Source: Flocculibacter collagenilyticus (lineage in GTDB: Bacteria > Pseudomonadota > Gammaproteobacteria > Enterobacterales > Alteromonadaceae). Taken from it: DNA of 64,000 nt. Position 1 is the stretch's first letter. Each line of letters begins with the position of its first letter. The notes beneath the pieces are model-generated. The model was not told where the DNA came from and searched no databases. It saw only the letters and a list, made by a program, of their open reading frames with translations. The stretch lies in contig NZ_CP059888.1 of assembly GCF_016469335.1 (NCBI RefSeq), forward strand, positions 310,001-374,000, given 5' to 3'. This document shows positions 1 to 9,809 of the stretch, in pieces. The position numbers were made by a program, and so were the translations under genes.

Positions 1-1173
1 TAATAAACTTGATGAAAGTAAGAATGGCTCAATGCCCATGTCTTCCATACGCGTAATCGCGCCAGCGGCAGTGTTCGTGTGCAGTGTAGACATCACTAAG
101 TGGCCTGTTAAACTTGCTTGCACGCCCATTTGCGCCGTTTCTAAATCACGGATCTCACCAACCATTACAACATCGGGGTCTTGGCGAAGAATAGCCCGTA
201 AGCCACGTGCAAATGTCATATCAACTTTTGGGTTAACCTGGGTTTGGCCAATTCCAACAAGTTCATATTCAATGGGATCTTCAACCGTTAGAATATTGCG
301 GTCTTTAGAGTTAATTTCAGTTAAGCCCGCATATAAGGTGGTACTTTTACCAGAGCCAGTAGGGCCAGTAACTAATATGATGCCATGTGGTTTTCGGATA
401 AGCGAAGACATCGTATCGCGGATCGATTTAGTCATGCCTAAATCTTCGAGATTTAATCGCGCATTATTTTTATCTAATAGTCGCAGTACGACACGTTCAC
501 CATGGCTAGAAGGCATGGTTGAAACGCGCACATCAACCGCACGACCTGCAATACGTAAAGAAATACGGCCATCTTGCGGAACGCGCTTTTCAGCAATATC
601 AAGCTGTGCCATTACTTTAATACGAGACACCAATAATGAGGCAAGTTTACGATTAGGCTTAAGTACTTCGCGTAATACACCATCTACGCGGAAACGAATG
701 ACTAATGAGTTCTCAAACGTTTCTATATGGATGTCTGAGGCGCCTTCTTTAATGGCTTCACTCAGCATGGCATTAATCAGCTTAATGATTGGTGCATCAT
801 CTTCGCTTTCTAATAAATCTTCATTTTTAGGTAATTCATCGGCAAGAGAAAATAAGTCGACCTCGTTACCAATGTCTTCCATGATTTGTTGAGTTTCAGA
901 TGAATCTCGTTGGTAGCTTGCTTCGAGCAACGCATCAAACTCATCCGGGTTCATGGTGTCTACTGTAAATGCAGTTTGCAGGGTACGTCTTACTTCTAGC
1001 AGTACTTTTACATTAGTATCTGGTTTAATGACAGCGCGATATTGCCCTTCATGTTGACCCAATAAAACACCGTGCCGCTTGGCAAAACCAAACGGTAACC
1101 GGGTAATAGGTTGAACCGCTTGCTCTAGTTCTTCAATATCGATACCTGAGTCTACAATTTGTTCTTCTTGCAT
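1..1173 (-). CDS. gspE: Type II secretion ATPase GspE (partial, C-terminus outside window)
   Basis: Cytoplasmic ATPase that powers the type II secretion pseudopilus. The reverse strand reads open from an ATG at 1173 to the window edge, giving 391 codons of a family usually near 500 residues. Visible are the N-terminal T2SSE domain, Walker [10 protein letters not shown] at residues 270-278, and the downstream Asp box, Walker B ([12 protein letters not shown]) and HTNTA segments. The C-terminal part, where family members carry a tetracysteine zinc motif, lies beyond the window. Its ATG directly follows the gspD stop codon, so the two are probably translationally coupled. PilB-type ATPases are related, but the gspC-gspD context fixes it as GspE. 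Confidence 0.95.
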   Translation of the reverse strand, partial: MQEEQIVDSGIDIEELEQAVQPITRLPFGFAKRHGVLLGQHEGQYRAVIKPDTNVKVLLEVRRTLQTAFTVDTMNPDEFDALLEASYQRDSSETQQIMEDIGNEVDLFSLADELPKNEDLLESEDDAPIIKLINAMLSEAIKEGASDIHIETFENSLVIRFRVDGVLREVLKPNRKLASLLVSRIKVMAQLDIAEKRVPQDGRISLRIAGRAVDVRVSTMPSSHGERVVLRLLDKNNARLNLEDLGMTKSIRDTMSSLIRKPHGIILVTGPTGSGKSTTLYAGLTEINSKDRNILTVEDPIEYELVGIGQTQVNPKVDMTFARGLRAILRQDPDVVMVGEIRDLETAQMGVQASLTGHLVMSTLHTNTAAGAITRMEDMGIEPFLLSSSLL

Positions 1174-3213
1174 CTACGGTTTCTCTTGTTTTTGCAAATA
1201 ATCTTCAAATGTAGGCGGTAGCTCTAGTGCGCTATCCCAGCTTGGTAAAGTAGGCTGATCAGATAAAGGCATTAACTGAATACCGTCTTCTTTTTGTAAC
1301 AGTTGCTCGTTGCGCATGTAATTATATTTACGGTGGCTAATTTCATTCATCTTAGCGCGATCGCGAATAATCGTAGGGCGGATAAAGACAAGTAAGTTAC
1401 GTTTTTTCTTCGAGGTACTAGTAGATTTAAATAAGTGACCTAAAATTGGAATGTCACCTAACAATGGCACTTTAGATTCACTCTCTTGTACATCTTCGTC
1501 AATTAAGCCGCCTAGTACAATGGTACCGCCATCATCGGCCATGACAGTGGTTTGAATAGAACGCTTATTAATGGTGATGTCTACTGCAGTAGTACCAGAC
1601 ACGCCTGAGACTTCTTGCTCAATGGTCATTTGTACCGTTTTGCCTTCGTTAATTTGCGGGGTAACTTTTAGCTTAATACCAACTTCTTTGCGGTCAACGG
1701 TTTGGAATGGATTTGCATTATTGTTGCCAACTGAAGAGCCGGTAATAGTCGGTACTTCTTGACCGACAACAAACGACGCTTCTTCGTTATCCATAGTTGT
1801 AATGCTTGGGGTAGCGAGAATATTTGAGTCAGTATCTGTACTTACCGCCTGAATGATAGCGCCCCAGTCATCTTTTACCACACCAGCCATAATCCCATTA
1901 ACTGAACCCAGCAGCTGAGCAAGGATAGAGTAATCGCCACGTTGATCCGGTTCAGTAACGGTAACAGGATTGCCGTCAACAATAGTAACCGTTGTTTTTC
2001 CTTTTTCGCCTTCTGCTGCTGCGGCTGCTGCTGCAACACTCGATACAGGTACAGTTGTGCCGTTATTAAACTGCATCATGCCGCCATCTTCGCTAATCCA
2101 TTGCACGCCTAAGTTAACGCCGTCGCCTTCAAATACTTCAACGATAATCGCTTCAACCAATACTTGGGCACGGCGTACGTCCAAACGTTTAATCACATCT
2201 TCTAATGAGCGCATGGTGTCTGGCTGAGCAGTAATTACTAATGCGTTGCTATCGGCATGCGCATCAATGCTAACATCGCGCTTGCTGCTTTTACGTGCCT
2301 TGCTTGTCGTGCCGTCTTCTTTTTGAATAGATTCACTTACACCTTCTAGCACTTTTACAAGTTCTTCGGCCTTGGCATATTGCAGGTAAATTACTTTGGT
2401 GTTGCCGTTATTCTCTAGTTCGCTGTCTAAACGGCGCACTAAATCACTGACTTTTTCACGAGCTTGTGGTTCCCCGCTCACTAATACACTGTTAGTACGC
2501 TCATCAGCTACAATTTTTGGAATGAGAAAAGAAGGCGATGCCCCTTTACCTGTATTTGTGGATTTATAAATATTTTCCACAATGCGAACCATCTCTCCGG
2601 CTGATGCAAATTTAAGAGAAATAATTTCTACTTTCTGATCGCCAGCACGGTCAACACGGTTAATGATTTCAACTAGACGATTAACAGTGGCTGCGGGGCC
2701 TGTCATCATGATCACGTTTGATGGATCATAGTGAACTACATGGCCACCTTGAGCTTGGTTACTGAATTGTCTTAATAGGGGAGAGAGTTCGCGTACAGAC
2801 ACATTTTTTACTGGCACAACTCGTGTCACCATCTCATCACCAAAGCCAGGGTTTTCATCGCCGACCACAGGTATTGAAGAGGTTTTTGCGTCTTTTTGAC
2901 GAACTACTTTAGCAATACCGTTATCCATTTCTACAATGGCAAAACCGTACACTTCTAATACGTTGAGGAAAAATTGATAATATTGCTTTTCGTCGAGCAA
3001 TTCATAACTGCGAACATTGACTTTGCCGCGCACGTTAGGGTCAATAATTATCGTTTTTTGGAGATTTTTACCAACGATATTAATGAACTCGTTAATTTCG
3101 GTACCTTTAAAGTTAGCACTGTATTGTACTGCGCACACTTGAAAAGAGATAACGGCGGTTGAAATTGCAACGGCTAATTTCTTTAATGTTTTATTTAGTT
3201 GTATTTTTAGCAT
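1174..3213 (-). CDS. gspD: Type II secretion secretin GspD
   Basis: Outer-membrane secretin pore of the type II secretion system, 679 residues, close to the family length. It has an N-terminal signal peptide ending near VCA at residue 28, N0 and three N1-type periplasmic subdomains (about residues 30-350), then the secretin core with the conserved VPLLGDIPILGHLF segment near residue 580-595. Within the core is a low-complexity insert of eight alanines followed by EGEKGKTT (near 2005-2040), of a kind that varies between species. It sits between gspC upstream and gspE downstream and is transcribed with them. A type IV pilus secretin is excluded because pilQ is present elsewhere in the window. 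Confidence 0.96.
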   Translation of the reverse strand: MLKIQLNKTLKKLAVAISTAVISFQVCAVQYSANFKGTEINEFINIVGKNLQKTIIIDPNVRGKVNVRSYELLDEKQYYQFFLNVLEVYGFAIVEMDNGIAKVVRQKDAKTSSIPVVGDENPGFGDEMVTRVVPVKNVSVRELSPLLRQFSNQAQGGHVVHYDPSNVIMMTGPAATVNRLVEIINRVDRAGDQKVEIISLKFASAGEMVRIVENIYKSTNTGKGASPSFLIPKIVADERTNSVLVSGEPQAREKVSDLVRRLDSELENNGNTKVIYLQYAKAEELVKVLEGVSESIQKEDGTTSKARKSSKRDVSIDAHADSNALVITAQPDTMRSLEDVIKRLDVRRAQVLVEAIIVEVFEGDGVNLGVQWISEDGGMMQFNNGTTVPVSSVAAAAAAAEGEKGKTTVTIVDGNPVTVTEPDQRGDYSILAQLLGSVNGIMAGVVKDDWGAIIQAVSTDTDSNILATPSITTMDNEEASFVVGQEVPTITGSSVGNNNANPFQTVDRKEVGIKLKVTPQINEGKTVQMTIEQEVSGVSGTTAVDITINKRSIQTTVMADDGGTIVLGGLIDEDVQESESKVPLLGDIPILGHLFKSTSTSKKKRNLLVFIRPTIIRDRAKMNEISHRKYNYMRNEQLLQKEDGIQLMPLSDQPTLPSWDSALELPPTFEDYLQKQEKP

Positions 3214-3277
3214 GTTCTTTTTTCTAGCATGGCTAACGTTATTAATTGCTTAACTTCTTTAGCCCTTGGCTCCATAG

Positions 3278-4261
3278 TTATTCTATCGAAAGTAAAACCT
3301 CGATAGGTTCTCCGTTACGCTCAACAATAATACTTGCCTCAGACAGGCTACGTAACTCTTTAATAATAGTCATTGATTGCTGCATATCATTTAGCGGTAT
3401 GCCATTTAATGCAATGGCTAAATCATTGGTTTTTAAACCTGCGCGATGAAAAAATTCTGGTTTCTTACCTGGGCGTAAACGATAGCCTACAATGTCGCCA
3501 TCTCTACGTTCTGGTGAAATTCGAATTAAATCAAATAAACTATCTGGATTTTGTTTAAATTCATTTAATGATTTTTGTAATGCACCCGCGAGCGTTTTAT
3601 CATGCCTCTTATCTAAACGAATAGGCGGTGTTTCTAATAACTTTTGTTCGCGTGTAGGCCCTGTTTTTTTCGGCTTTGATTTTGACTTTTTCGTTTCCTG
3701 CGCAACGTAAGGGCTATAATCAAAACCATCAAGCATTAATGTTTCGTGATTTGCACCTACTTTCATAATGACACGGTCAGGCAAAATTTGTTTAAGCACC
3801 GCATTGGTTCCCATTATTTTGTCATTTAAAACATAGGTGGCTTGTTGTCCTTGGCTTTCAATAATTGCTGCGCCTTCAGCATCGCTCTCACTAACCGCGA
3901 CGACTCCAGTTAGCGTAATGTTCAACTGGGTTTTTGGTGCGTCAGTCACAACTTCATTGTCTGGTTTTTCAACGGGGGCAACTTTTGATGCCTTGCCAAA
4001 GATACTAGCTGACAAGATTTGGCTAACATCACCTTGAGACTTAGTCGGCTGAGAAGTGGAAATAGTTGCATTGGATTCAGAATTTATTTGTGACTCTACC
4101 GTCGCGGGTGGCTCTAAAATTAACCATGTAATTTTGGCTGCTATATAGATAGTGACAGCAAAAAGCAGTAACGCAATAAGATTGGCTATAAGTTTGGTTG
4201 GTATTTTTCTTCCTAACTCTACGAATTGTAACTGTTTTATTTGTTCCATCACTATCTTCAC
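3278..4261 (-). CDS. gspC: Type II secretion inner-membrane clamp protein GspC
   Basis: Bitopic inner-membrane protein that links the secretin GspD to the cytoplasmic-membrane platform and helps recruit substrate. It has a short cytoplasmic N-terminus, one transmembrane helix (about residues 22-46), a periplasmic homology region (about 60-180) and a C-terminal PDZ-like domain (about 245-325, with LRPGKKPEFFHRAGL and DLAIALNGIPL). The open frame starts at a GTG at 4261. An ATG four codons later (4249) has a GAAG-type ribosome site and is an equally good start. It is the first gene of the T2SS operon, and its promoter should lie in 4262-4476. Confidence 0.94.
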   Translation of the reverse strand: MKIVMEQIKQLQFVELGRKIPTKLIANLIALLLFAVTIYIAAKITWLILEPPATVESQINSESNATISTSQPTKSQGDVSQILSASIFGKASKVAPVEKPDNEVVTDAPKTQLNITLTGVVAVSESDAEGAAIIESQGQQATYVLNDKIMGTNAVLKQILPDRVIMKVGANHETLMLDGFDYSPYVAQETKKSKSKPKKTGPTREQKLLETPPIRLDKRHDKTLAGALQKSLNEFKQNPDSLFDLIRISPERRDGDIVGYRLRPGKKPEFFHRAGLKTNDLAIALNGIPLNDMQQSMTIIKELRSLSEASIIVERNGEPIEVLLSIE

Positions 4262-4476
4262 CGTAAAATGAAACAGTATCTTAACGTTATTAATTTGAAT
4301 TCTAAAGTGAATTCATCACTTTTCTATAAAGATACCTAATCTGTATTAGAAGAGAGCCGATCAGTAAAAAAAAGACTGCATTGGATATAGTAAACTTTTA
4401 CAATTAGCGCCAACTGTTCAATCGTCAAATTAATCTACACTTTGAGCTTACATTATAGTCGAAGCGAGGAGAAAGA
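4262..4476. promoter_or_regulatory. Divergent intergenic region gspC / kbl
   Basis: This AT-rich 215-bp spacer separates the minus-strand T2SS operon from the plus-strand kbl-tdh pair, so it should hold both promoters. A small dyad, CTAAT-CTGT-ATTAG, lies at 4336-4349 and could be an operator, but it matches no regulator I can name. A clear ribosome site (GAGGAGA) precedes kbl. No promoter hexamer pair is convincing enough to place. Confidence 0.4.
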
Positions 4477-5673
4477 ATGCGTACATCATCATTTATTACC
4501 CATATTCAAAACGAAATCGATCACGTTAAGCAAGAAGGCCTATACAAAGGCGAGCGTGTGATTACCTCACAGCAGCAAGCTGAAATTGAGGTGAATCAGG
4601 ATAAAGTCATTAATTTTTGTGCAAATAACTATTTAGGATTAGCTAATCATCCTGATTTAATAAAGGCAGCACAAGATGGCTTGGATAAGCATGGCTTTGG
4701 GGTAGCATCTGTTCGTTTTATATGTGGTACACAAGATGTACATAAAACGCTTGAACAAAAAATTAGCGACTTTCTAGGGATGGAAGACACTATTTTGTAT
4801 TCATCATGTTTTGATGCCAATGCGGGATTATTTGAAACGCTATTAACGGCAGAGGATGCAATTATTTCTGATGCCTTAAATCATGCCAGTATTATTGATG
4901 GTGTGCGTTTATGTAAGGCTAAACGTTACCGTTATGCCAATAACGATATGGCAGAACTTGAAGCACAATTAAAACAAGCTGACGCTGATGGCGCACGTTT
5001 TAAAATGATTGCAACGGATGGCGTATTCTCAATGGATGGTGTGATTGCAAATTTAAAAGCGGTTTGTGATTTGGCAGATAAATACGATGCGATGGTGATG
5101 GTGGATGACTCGCACGCAGTAGGTTTTGTTGGAGAAAATGGCCGTGGTACGCACGAATACTGTGATGTAATGAGCCGTGTAGACATTATTACAGGCACAT
5201 TAGGTAAAGCGCTAGGCGGTGCATCGGGTGGCTATACGTCAGCGAAAAAAGAAGTTGTAGAGTGGTTACGCCAGCGCTCGCGCCCTTACTTATTCTCAAA
5301 CTCATTAGCACCAGCTATCGCGGCAGCTTCAATCAAAGTGTTAGACATGCTGAGCGATGGTCATGAATTACGTGCCAAGTTATGGGATAACGCAAGCTAT
5401 TTTAGAGAAAAAATGGAAGCTGCAGGCTTTACTTGTGCCGGCAAAGATCACGCTATTGTTCCAGTTATGCTTGGTGACGCTAAAGTGGCAGCTGACATGG
5501 CAAACCGACTATTAAAGGAAGGCATTTATGTGATTGGCTTTTCTTTCCCTGTGGTGCCAAAAGGGCAAGCACGTATTCGTACGCAAATGTCGGCTGCACA
5601 TACCACTAAGCAGCTAGATCGTGCCATTGACGCCTTTATTCGTATTGGCAAAGAAATGAATGTAATTAACTAA
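4477..5673 (+). CDS. kbl: Glycine C-acetyltransferase (2-amino-3-ketobutyrate CoA ligase)
   Basis: PLP enzyme of the alpha-oxoamine synthase family. It cleaves 2-amino-3-ketobutyrate with CoA to glycine and acetyl-CoA, the second step of threonine breakdown. The 398 residues match the family length. The PLP lysine lies in [10 protein letters not shown] (K244), and the aspartate motif VDDSHAVGF and the substrate motif [10 protein letters not shown] are present. A strong GAGGAGA ribosome site precedes the ATG. tdh follows after 37 bp, the usual two-gene arrangement. Related 8-amino-7-oxononanoate synthase is unlikely because of the tdh partner. Confidence 0.97.
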   Translation: MRTSSFITHIQNEIDHVKQEGLYKGERVITSQQQAEIEVNQDKVINFCANNYLGLANHPDLIKAAQDGLDKHGFGVASVRFICGTQDVHKTLEQKISDFLGMEDTILYSSCFDANAGLFETLLTAEDAIISDALNHASIIDGVRLCKAKRYRYANNDMAELEAQLKQADADGARFKMIATDGVFSMDGVIANLKAVCDLADKYDAMVMVDDSHAVGFVGENGRGTHEYCDVMSRVDIITGTLGKALGGASGGYTSAKKEVVEWLRQRSRPYLFSNSLAPAIAAASIKVLDMLSDGHELRAKLWDNASYFREKMEAAGFTCAGKDHAIVPVMLGDAKVAADMANRLLKEGIYVIGFSFPVVPKGQARIRTQMSAAHTTKQLDRAIDAFIRIGKEMNVIN

Positions 5674-5710
5674 CTTTCTTAATTAATATTTGTACCATGG
5701 ACAATAAATA

Positions 5711-6736
5711 ATGAAAGCGCTTGCGAAACTTAAGCCAGAACAGGGCATTTGGATGACAGATGTGGCTAAACCTGAAGTTGGCCATAATGATCTGCTAATT
5801 AAAATAAGAAAAACTGCGATTTGCGGTACTGACGTACACATTTATAACTGGGATGAATGGTCGCAAAATACGATCCCCGTTCCTATGGTGGTCGGTCACG
5901 AGTACATTGGTGAAGTAGTCGACATGGGGCAGGAAGTGCGCGGCTTTAAAGTCGGTGATCGTGTGTCGGGCGAAGGGCACATTACTTGTGGACATTGCCG
6001 TAATTGTCGTGCCGGACGTGTTCACTTATGTCGCAATACCATAGGTGTAGGTGTTAATCGTGAAGGGGCATTTGCAGAATACTTGGTTATTCCTGCGTTT
6101 AACGCATTTAAGATCCCAGATAATATTTCAGATGAGCTTGCTTCCATATTTGACCCATTTGGTAATGCTGTTCACACTGCGTTGTCATTCGACTTAGTAG
6201 GTGAAGATGTGTTGATCACTGGTGCTGGGCCAATTGGGATTATGGCTGCCGCAGTTGCTAAGCACGTAGGTGCGCGTCATGTTGTGATAACTGATGTGAA
6301 CGAATACCGATTAGAGTTAGCCACTAAAATGGGAGCAACACGTGCCATTAACGTGGCTAAGCAAGACTTAAAGTCAGTGATGAATGAGCTTGGCATGACC
6401 GAGGGATTCGATGTGGGATTAGAAATGTCAGGAGTGCCTTCAGCATTTTCGGATATGCTCAATAATATGAATCATGGTGGTAAAGTTGCGCTGTTGGGTA
6501 TTCCACCTTCGGATATGGCTGTTGACTGGAATCAAGTGATTTTTAAAGGATTGGTAATCAAGGGCATTTACGGTCGGGAAATGTTTGAAACTTGGTACAA
6601 GATGGCCAGCTTAATTCAATCCGGTTTAGATATTTCGCCAATTATTACTCATCAATTCTCTGTGGATGAATTTCAACAAGGATTTGATATTATGCGCTCT
6701 GGTGCATCTGGAAAAGTGATTCTAGATTGGCAATAA
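5711..6736 (+). CDS. tdh: L-threonine 3-dehydrogenase
   Basis: Zinc-dependent medium-chain dehydrogenase that oxidises L-threonine to 2-amino-3-ketobutyrate with NAD, feeding the Kbl reaction. It has 341 residues, the standard length. Catalytic zinc residues are visible at C38 and at H63-E64 (GHEYIGEV). The structural zinc lobe has C93, C96, C99 and C107. The Rossmann glycine motif GAGPIG is near residue 177. It lies 37 bp after kbl, clearly the same transcript, and is followed by a strong hairpin terminator. Confidence 0.97.
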   Translation: MKALAKLKPEQGIWMTDVAKPEVGHNDLLIKIRKTAICGTDVHIYNWDEWSQNTIPVPMVVGHEYIGEVVDMGQEVRGFKVGDRVSGEGHITCGHCRNCRAGRVHLCRNTIGVGVNREGAFAEYLVIPAFNAFKIPDNISDELASIFDPFGNAVHTALSFDLVGEDVLITGAGPIGIMAAAVAKHVGARHVVITDVNEYRLELATKMGATRAINVAKQDLKSVMNELGMTEGFDVGLEMSGVPSAFSDMLNNMNHGGKVALLGIPPSDMAVDWNQVIFKGLVIKGIYGREMFETWYKMASLIQSGLDISPIITHQFSVDEFQQGFDIMRSGASGKVILDWQ

Positions 6737-6767
6737 CGCGCCTATCGTAAGCAAGCGAATAATTAAG

Positions 6768-6820
6768 AACCGCTGTAGCAGATGATTGTCATACAATTAT
6801 CGTACAGCGGTTTTATTTTG
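6768..6820 (+). terminator. Rho-independent terminator after tdh
   Basis: A 10-bp perfect outer stem (6768-6777 with 6803-6812, AACCGCTGTA / TACAGCGGTT) encloses a second imperfect stem (GATGATTGT / ACAATTATC with one G-T pair). It is followed by a T-rich run, TTTTATTTTG. It ends the kbl-tdh transcript 15 bp before glpE. Confidence 0.85.
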
Positions 6821-6830
6821 AAGAGAGATT

Positions 6831-7154
6831 ATGGATCAGTTTAAACATATTTCGATTACTGAAACGAAGCAAAAATTGGATAACGGAGACGTTGTGATTG
6901 CAGATATCCGTGACGATGCCACCTTTGCGAATGGCCATATTGATGGCGCGTTTCATTTAAATAATGGCACTATTGTAGAGTTTATGAATCAACATGATTT
7001 TGACCAACCAGTGGTGGTAGCTTGTTATCATGGCCATAGTAGCCAAGGCGCAGCACAGTATTTACTGCATCAAGGATTTGAAGAAGTTTATAGCATGGAC
7101 GGTGGGATGACGGCGTGGGCAATGCAGTTTCCGGTAGTGCGCTCAGGTGATTAA
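6831..7154 (+). CDS. glpE: Thiosulfate sulfurtransferase GlpE (rhodanese)
   Basis: Single-domain cytoplasmic rhodanese that transfers sulfane sulfur from thiosulfate to cyanide or thiol acceptors. It has 107 residues, like E. coli GlpE. The active-site loop carries Cys65 in ACYHGHSSQ, and the N-terminal motif ADIRDDATF and C-terminal DGGMTAW are typical. A good ribosome site (GAAGAGAG) precedes the ATG. glpG follows after 31 bp, the same glpE-glpG order as in enterobacteria, but no glpR or glpD is present here. Confidence 0.94.
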   Translation: MDQFKHISITETKQKLDNGDVVIADIRDDATFANGHIDGAFHLNNGTIVEFMNQHDFDQPVVVACYHGHSSQGAAQYLLHQGFEEVYSMDGGMTAWAMQFPVVRSGD

Positions 7155-7188
7155 TCATTTTGATATCATTTAGTTAAGAGAGGGTTTG

Positions 7189-8073
7189 GTGCAATTACTT
7201 ACCGAAATGAATAATGCGCGTTTAGCGCAAGCATTTATTGACTACTTAGCAGTAAACAATATTGCTGCAACACTGCAAGAAGTGCCAAATGGCTCTGCAC
7301 AAACGCTCGCTATTTATGTTGAACCCGATAAATTTAGCCAAGCAAATCATGAATTGTCTGACTTTATTGCCAATCCTAATGATGAAAAATATTGGCAAGC
7401 TTCATGGGATAGAAATAGTGCTGAAAGCCCGCTGGTGTATACATCGTCACAAGGCAGTTTATTTAAATCGTTTATCACTCAAGGCGGTATTATTACGCAG
7501 AGTGTATTATGGAGTTGTGTTGTAATTTATCTTTTGCTTGTGGCAACGCAAAGCATGGAGCTACTGAATTACTTCAGATTTTTTGACAGCTTAAATTTCA
7601 TCGGGCAAAGCAATACTTATCGTTATGCGCGTGAAGCAACAGAGTGGTATGAGCTATGGCGTTGGTTTAGCCCCGCCTTTATCCATTTTACGCTAATGCA
7701 CTTGGTGTTTAATCTAATTTGGTGGTGGCAGTTAGGCGGACAAGTAGAAACTAAGTTGTCGAAAGGTCATTTAATCATTCTCTTTTTTATCACGGCGATT
7801 TTATCAAATACAGCACAATTTGTTATGACAGGAAATAACTTTGGTGGCTTGTCAGGTGTGGTATATGGTTTAGTTGGATTTACTTGGTTGTTAGGCTTGT
7901 TGCGCCCAAATTGGGGAATAGTATTGCCCAATGCCATGATGGGTTTTATGTTTATTTGGATGATATTAGGCTTTGCCGATATGCTTTGGGTCAATATGGC
8001 CAATTATGCACACTTAGTAGGTTTGTTAAGCGGGCTAGGCTATGCCGCTGTTTTACATAAGTTGGGAAAGTAA
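7189..8073 (+). CDS. glpG: Rhomboid intramembrane serine protease GlpG
   Basis: Inner-membrane rhomboid protease that cleaves transmembrane segments of misassembled membrane proteins. A soluble N-terminal domain (about residues 1-95) precedes six membrane helices. The catalytic dyad is Ser222 in GGLSGVVYG and His275 in NYAHLVG, and the HXXXN-type HFTLMHLVFN segment is present. I chose the GTG at 7189 because the AGAGAGG site ends five bases upstream. A TTG at 7186 and an ATG at 7207 are alternatives. Length is near the usual 275-295 residues. Confidence 0.93.
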   Translation: MQLLTEMNNARLAQAFIDYLAVNNIAATLQEVPNGSAQTLAIYVEPDKFSQANHELSDFIANPNDEKYWQASWDRNSAESPLVYTSSQGSLFKSFITQGGIITQSVLWSCVVIYLLLVATQSMELLNYFRFFDSLNFIGQSNTYRYAREATEWYELWRWFSPAFIHFTLMHLVFNLIWWWQLGGQVETKLSKGHLIILFFITAILSNTAQFVMTGNNFGGLSGVVYGLVGFTWLLGLLRPNWGIVLPNAMMGFMFIWMILGFADMLWVNMANYAHLVGLLSGLGYAAVLHKLGK

Positions 8074-8090
8074 AACCGTATAATTGCTAA

Positions 8091-8139
8091 CGGTGAGGGC
8101 GGCACCTCACCGTGAACCGCTTTAGCGTAACCTAAAGCG
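8091..8139. terminator. Paired hairpins between convergent glpG and FliL-like gene
   Basis: Two perfect 8-bp stems lie side by side: CGGTGAGG/CCTCACCG (8091-8098 with 8105-8112) and CGCTTTAG/CTAAAGCG (8118-8125 with 8132-8139). They sit between two converging genes and could stop transcription in both directions. Neither has a long T run, so efficiency is uncertain. Confidence 0.5.
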
Positions 8140-8145
8140 TGCTGA

Positions 8146-8559
8146 TTAATGATATAAATACTTGGTAAATAACACTTCTTTAATCAACTCTTGGCCAGTT
8201 TCTTCAGTGAGTATTTCTTTTAAACGCTGCGCGGTTTTTGCGCGAATTTCTTCACGCCCGACTAACGACTTTGCCTTGCTCTCAGGTTCTTTAGAAATAA
8301 TGTCAATGATCGCGTCGCGTAGTAATGGCGCGTGATGCTCAACAATAGGCAGATAAGACACATCTTTAAGCATCAATTCAACGGTCACACGAACATAACC
8401 AATTTTTTTACCACTACTTATATAATTCGTAATGATATCTGGCTCAAAGCCATAATAGGCGTAGCTGTCTTGGGCAGAGCTAGGTGGAGTAAAAAATAAT
8501 ATAATGGCGGCCACAATTGATAGAGTTAAGTGCTTCATAAAGCGTATAAATTCCAACAT
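8146..8559 (-). CDS. FliL-like flagellar basal-body-associated family protein
   Basis: 137 residues resembling the FliL C-terminal domain: YYGFEPDIITNYISSG...IGYVRVTVELML, then a helix with HHAPLLRDAIIDIIS, and the closing KEVLFTKYLYH. FliL modulates the stator and swimming torque at the flagellar motor. Here the usual N-terminal anchor is replaced by what looks like a cleavable signal peptide ending SSAQ. The protein is isolated from any flagellar operon, so it is a paralogue rather than the main FliL. The start may be Met8 (8538), which gives a cleaner signal peptide. No strong ribosome site marks either. Confidence 0.75.
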   Translation of the reverse strand: MLEFIRFMKHLTLSIVAAIILFFTPPSSAQDSYAYYGFEPDIITNYISSGKKIGYVRVTVELMLKDVSYLPIVEHHAPLLRDAIIDIISKEPESKAKSLVGREEIRAKTAQRLKEILTEETGQELIKEVLFTKYLYH

Positions 8560-8672
8560 GAAGAAAAATAAAGATTAGCCATTATTGTAGTCTGTTTGTT
8601 GGTGGAGTGACAATGCTAAATCTAACCGTATTGCATTAAGCAACGCCATACCTAGTGCAGGTGCTATTTTGC

Positions 8673-9095
8673 TTACTCGCCATGTAATGTCACAATAATA
8701 CGCCTACTACCACCATGATTGCGATGTTCGCCAAGATAAATTCCTTGCCAAGTGCCTAACAATAGCTGGCCTTCGGCAATCGGAATGTTAATTGCGTTGC
8801 CAATTAAAGCCGTTTTAATGTGTGCTGGCATATCATCAGGTCCCTCGTAGGTATGTTGATAATAGGGAGCGAGTTCTGGGATCATCTTATTGAGGTGCGC
8901 TTCTAAATCCTGTCTGACGGTAGGATCCGCATTTTCGTTGATAGATATTGAAGCGGAGGTGTGCTGAATAAACGCGTGGAACATTCCTACAGATATGCCT
9001 GACAAAGCCGACTGTGCTGTAGAGGTTAATTCTTCGGTAATTAAATGAAAGCCCCGATTGCGGGGCTTAAGTTGAATAGTAAATTGCTGCCACAT
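8673..9095 (-). CDS. YjbQ family protein (UPF0047)
   Basis: 140 residues matching the YjbQ/UPF0047 family along the full length. Conserved blocks are FIQHTSASISINENADP, MPAHIKTALIG and the C-terminal HGGSRRIIVTLHGE, whose histidines form the family's proposed metal or active site. Members have weak thiamine-phosphate synthase activity and can complement thiE mutants, but their physiological role is unclear. It stands alone on the minus strand between a FliL-like gene and cheX. Confidence 0.9.
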   Translation of the reverse strand: MWQQFTIQLKPRNRGFHLITEELTSTAQSALSGISVGMFHAFIQHTSASISINENADPTVRQDLEAHLNKMIPELAPYYQHTYEGPDDMPAHIKTALIGNAINIPIAEGQLLLGTWQGIYLGEHRNHGGSRRIIVTLHGE

Positions 9096-9175
9096 TTTAT
9101 TGAAATTACACTATTTATTGGAATTACACGAAACAAGTTGCTTTGATTTCGTTTTATTAATGATTGGCTATGCGC

Positions 9176-9640
9176 TTATTTATCGAAACAGACTTCAATA
9201 TTAATCACGCCGATATCCGACTCGAACGGCATGCTAATTTTTTTACCTTCTGATTTATGCTTAATGGTGTGGCCTTTACCCGATACTACAATTGGCGTTG
9301 CCATATCAAAATCGTAGCCTTTTTCGCCTAGTAAGTTTTTCGCGCCACCACATACCATGTTGGTAATTTCGCCGACCATGTCGGTCACTTCTTCATTAAT
9401 TTTGTCGGGTTTTTCTCCCAACATACGATTCATTACTTCCAGTGCAATTTGTTCATCAAAGGAGATAGAAAATGAACCTTTCACTTGTGGGCCAACCATG
9501 CCGATTAGGCCTGATACATCTCCACGGGCGACTTCATCGGTTTTAACGCGGGCTTTGCCAGGTTTTAATTCAGTCTGTGCCATTGTACTAAGTACATTGA
9601 CTAATGATGACAAAAAAGGATTTACAAATTCTACATTCAT
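9176..9640 (-). CDS. cheX: Chemotaxis phosphatase CheX
   Basis: 154 residues of the CheC/CheX/FliY class, single-unit CheX type. The phosphatase signature E-x2-N is visible as EITNMVCGGAKN (near residues 91-102), with a preceding VTDMVGE helix. CheX removes phosphate from CheY-P to end the chemotactic signal. Many Alteromonadales carry it outside the main che operon, as here. The start at 9640 gives MNVEFVNPF, typical of the family. Confidence 0.88.
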   Translation of the reverse strand: MNVEFVNPFLSSLVNVLSTMAQTELKPGKARVKTDEVARGDVSGLIGMVGPQVKGSFSISFDEQIALEVMNRMLGEKPDKINEEVTDMVGEITNMVCGGAKNLLGEKGYDFDMATPIVVSGKGHTIKHKSEGKKISMPFESDIGVINIEVCFDK

Positions 9641-9660
9641 TATGTTATTAGCCTAATTAT

Positions 9661-9709
9661 TAACCTGAGCTATGAGAAAATAGAGGCAACGCCAAACTAT
9701 TTCAGGTTA
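9661..9709. repeat. Short inverted repeat between cheX and the DUF6702 gene
   Basis: TAACCTGA (9661-9668) and its exact complement TCAGGTTA (9702-9709) flank 33 bases. It lies upstream of cheX and downstream of the minus-strand peptidase/DUF6702 pair. It could be a weak terminator for the latter or an operator for the former. Nothing else supports either role. Confidence 0.3.
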
Positions 9710-9809
9710 TTGATTTTATGGAACGAATACGTTTATGTCGCCAGTTTTAAACTAGTCTAACAAATTGATACATAAAGCATAGTCGTAGTCTCAGATTTTG
9801 CTAAAATTT

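Noticed and set aside
32-892. Long plus-strand open frame of 286 codons
   Set aside because: It is antisense to gspE, whose motifs (Walker A, Walker B, HTNTA) are plain on the minus strand.
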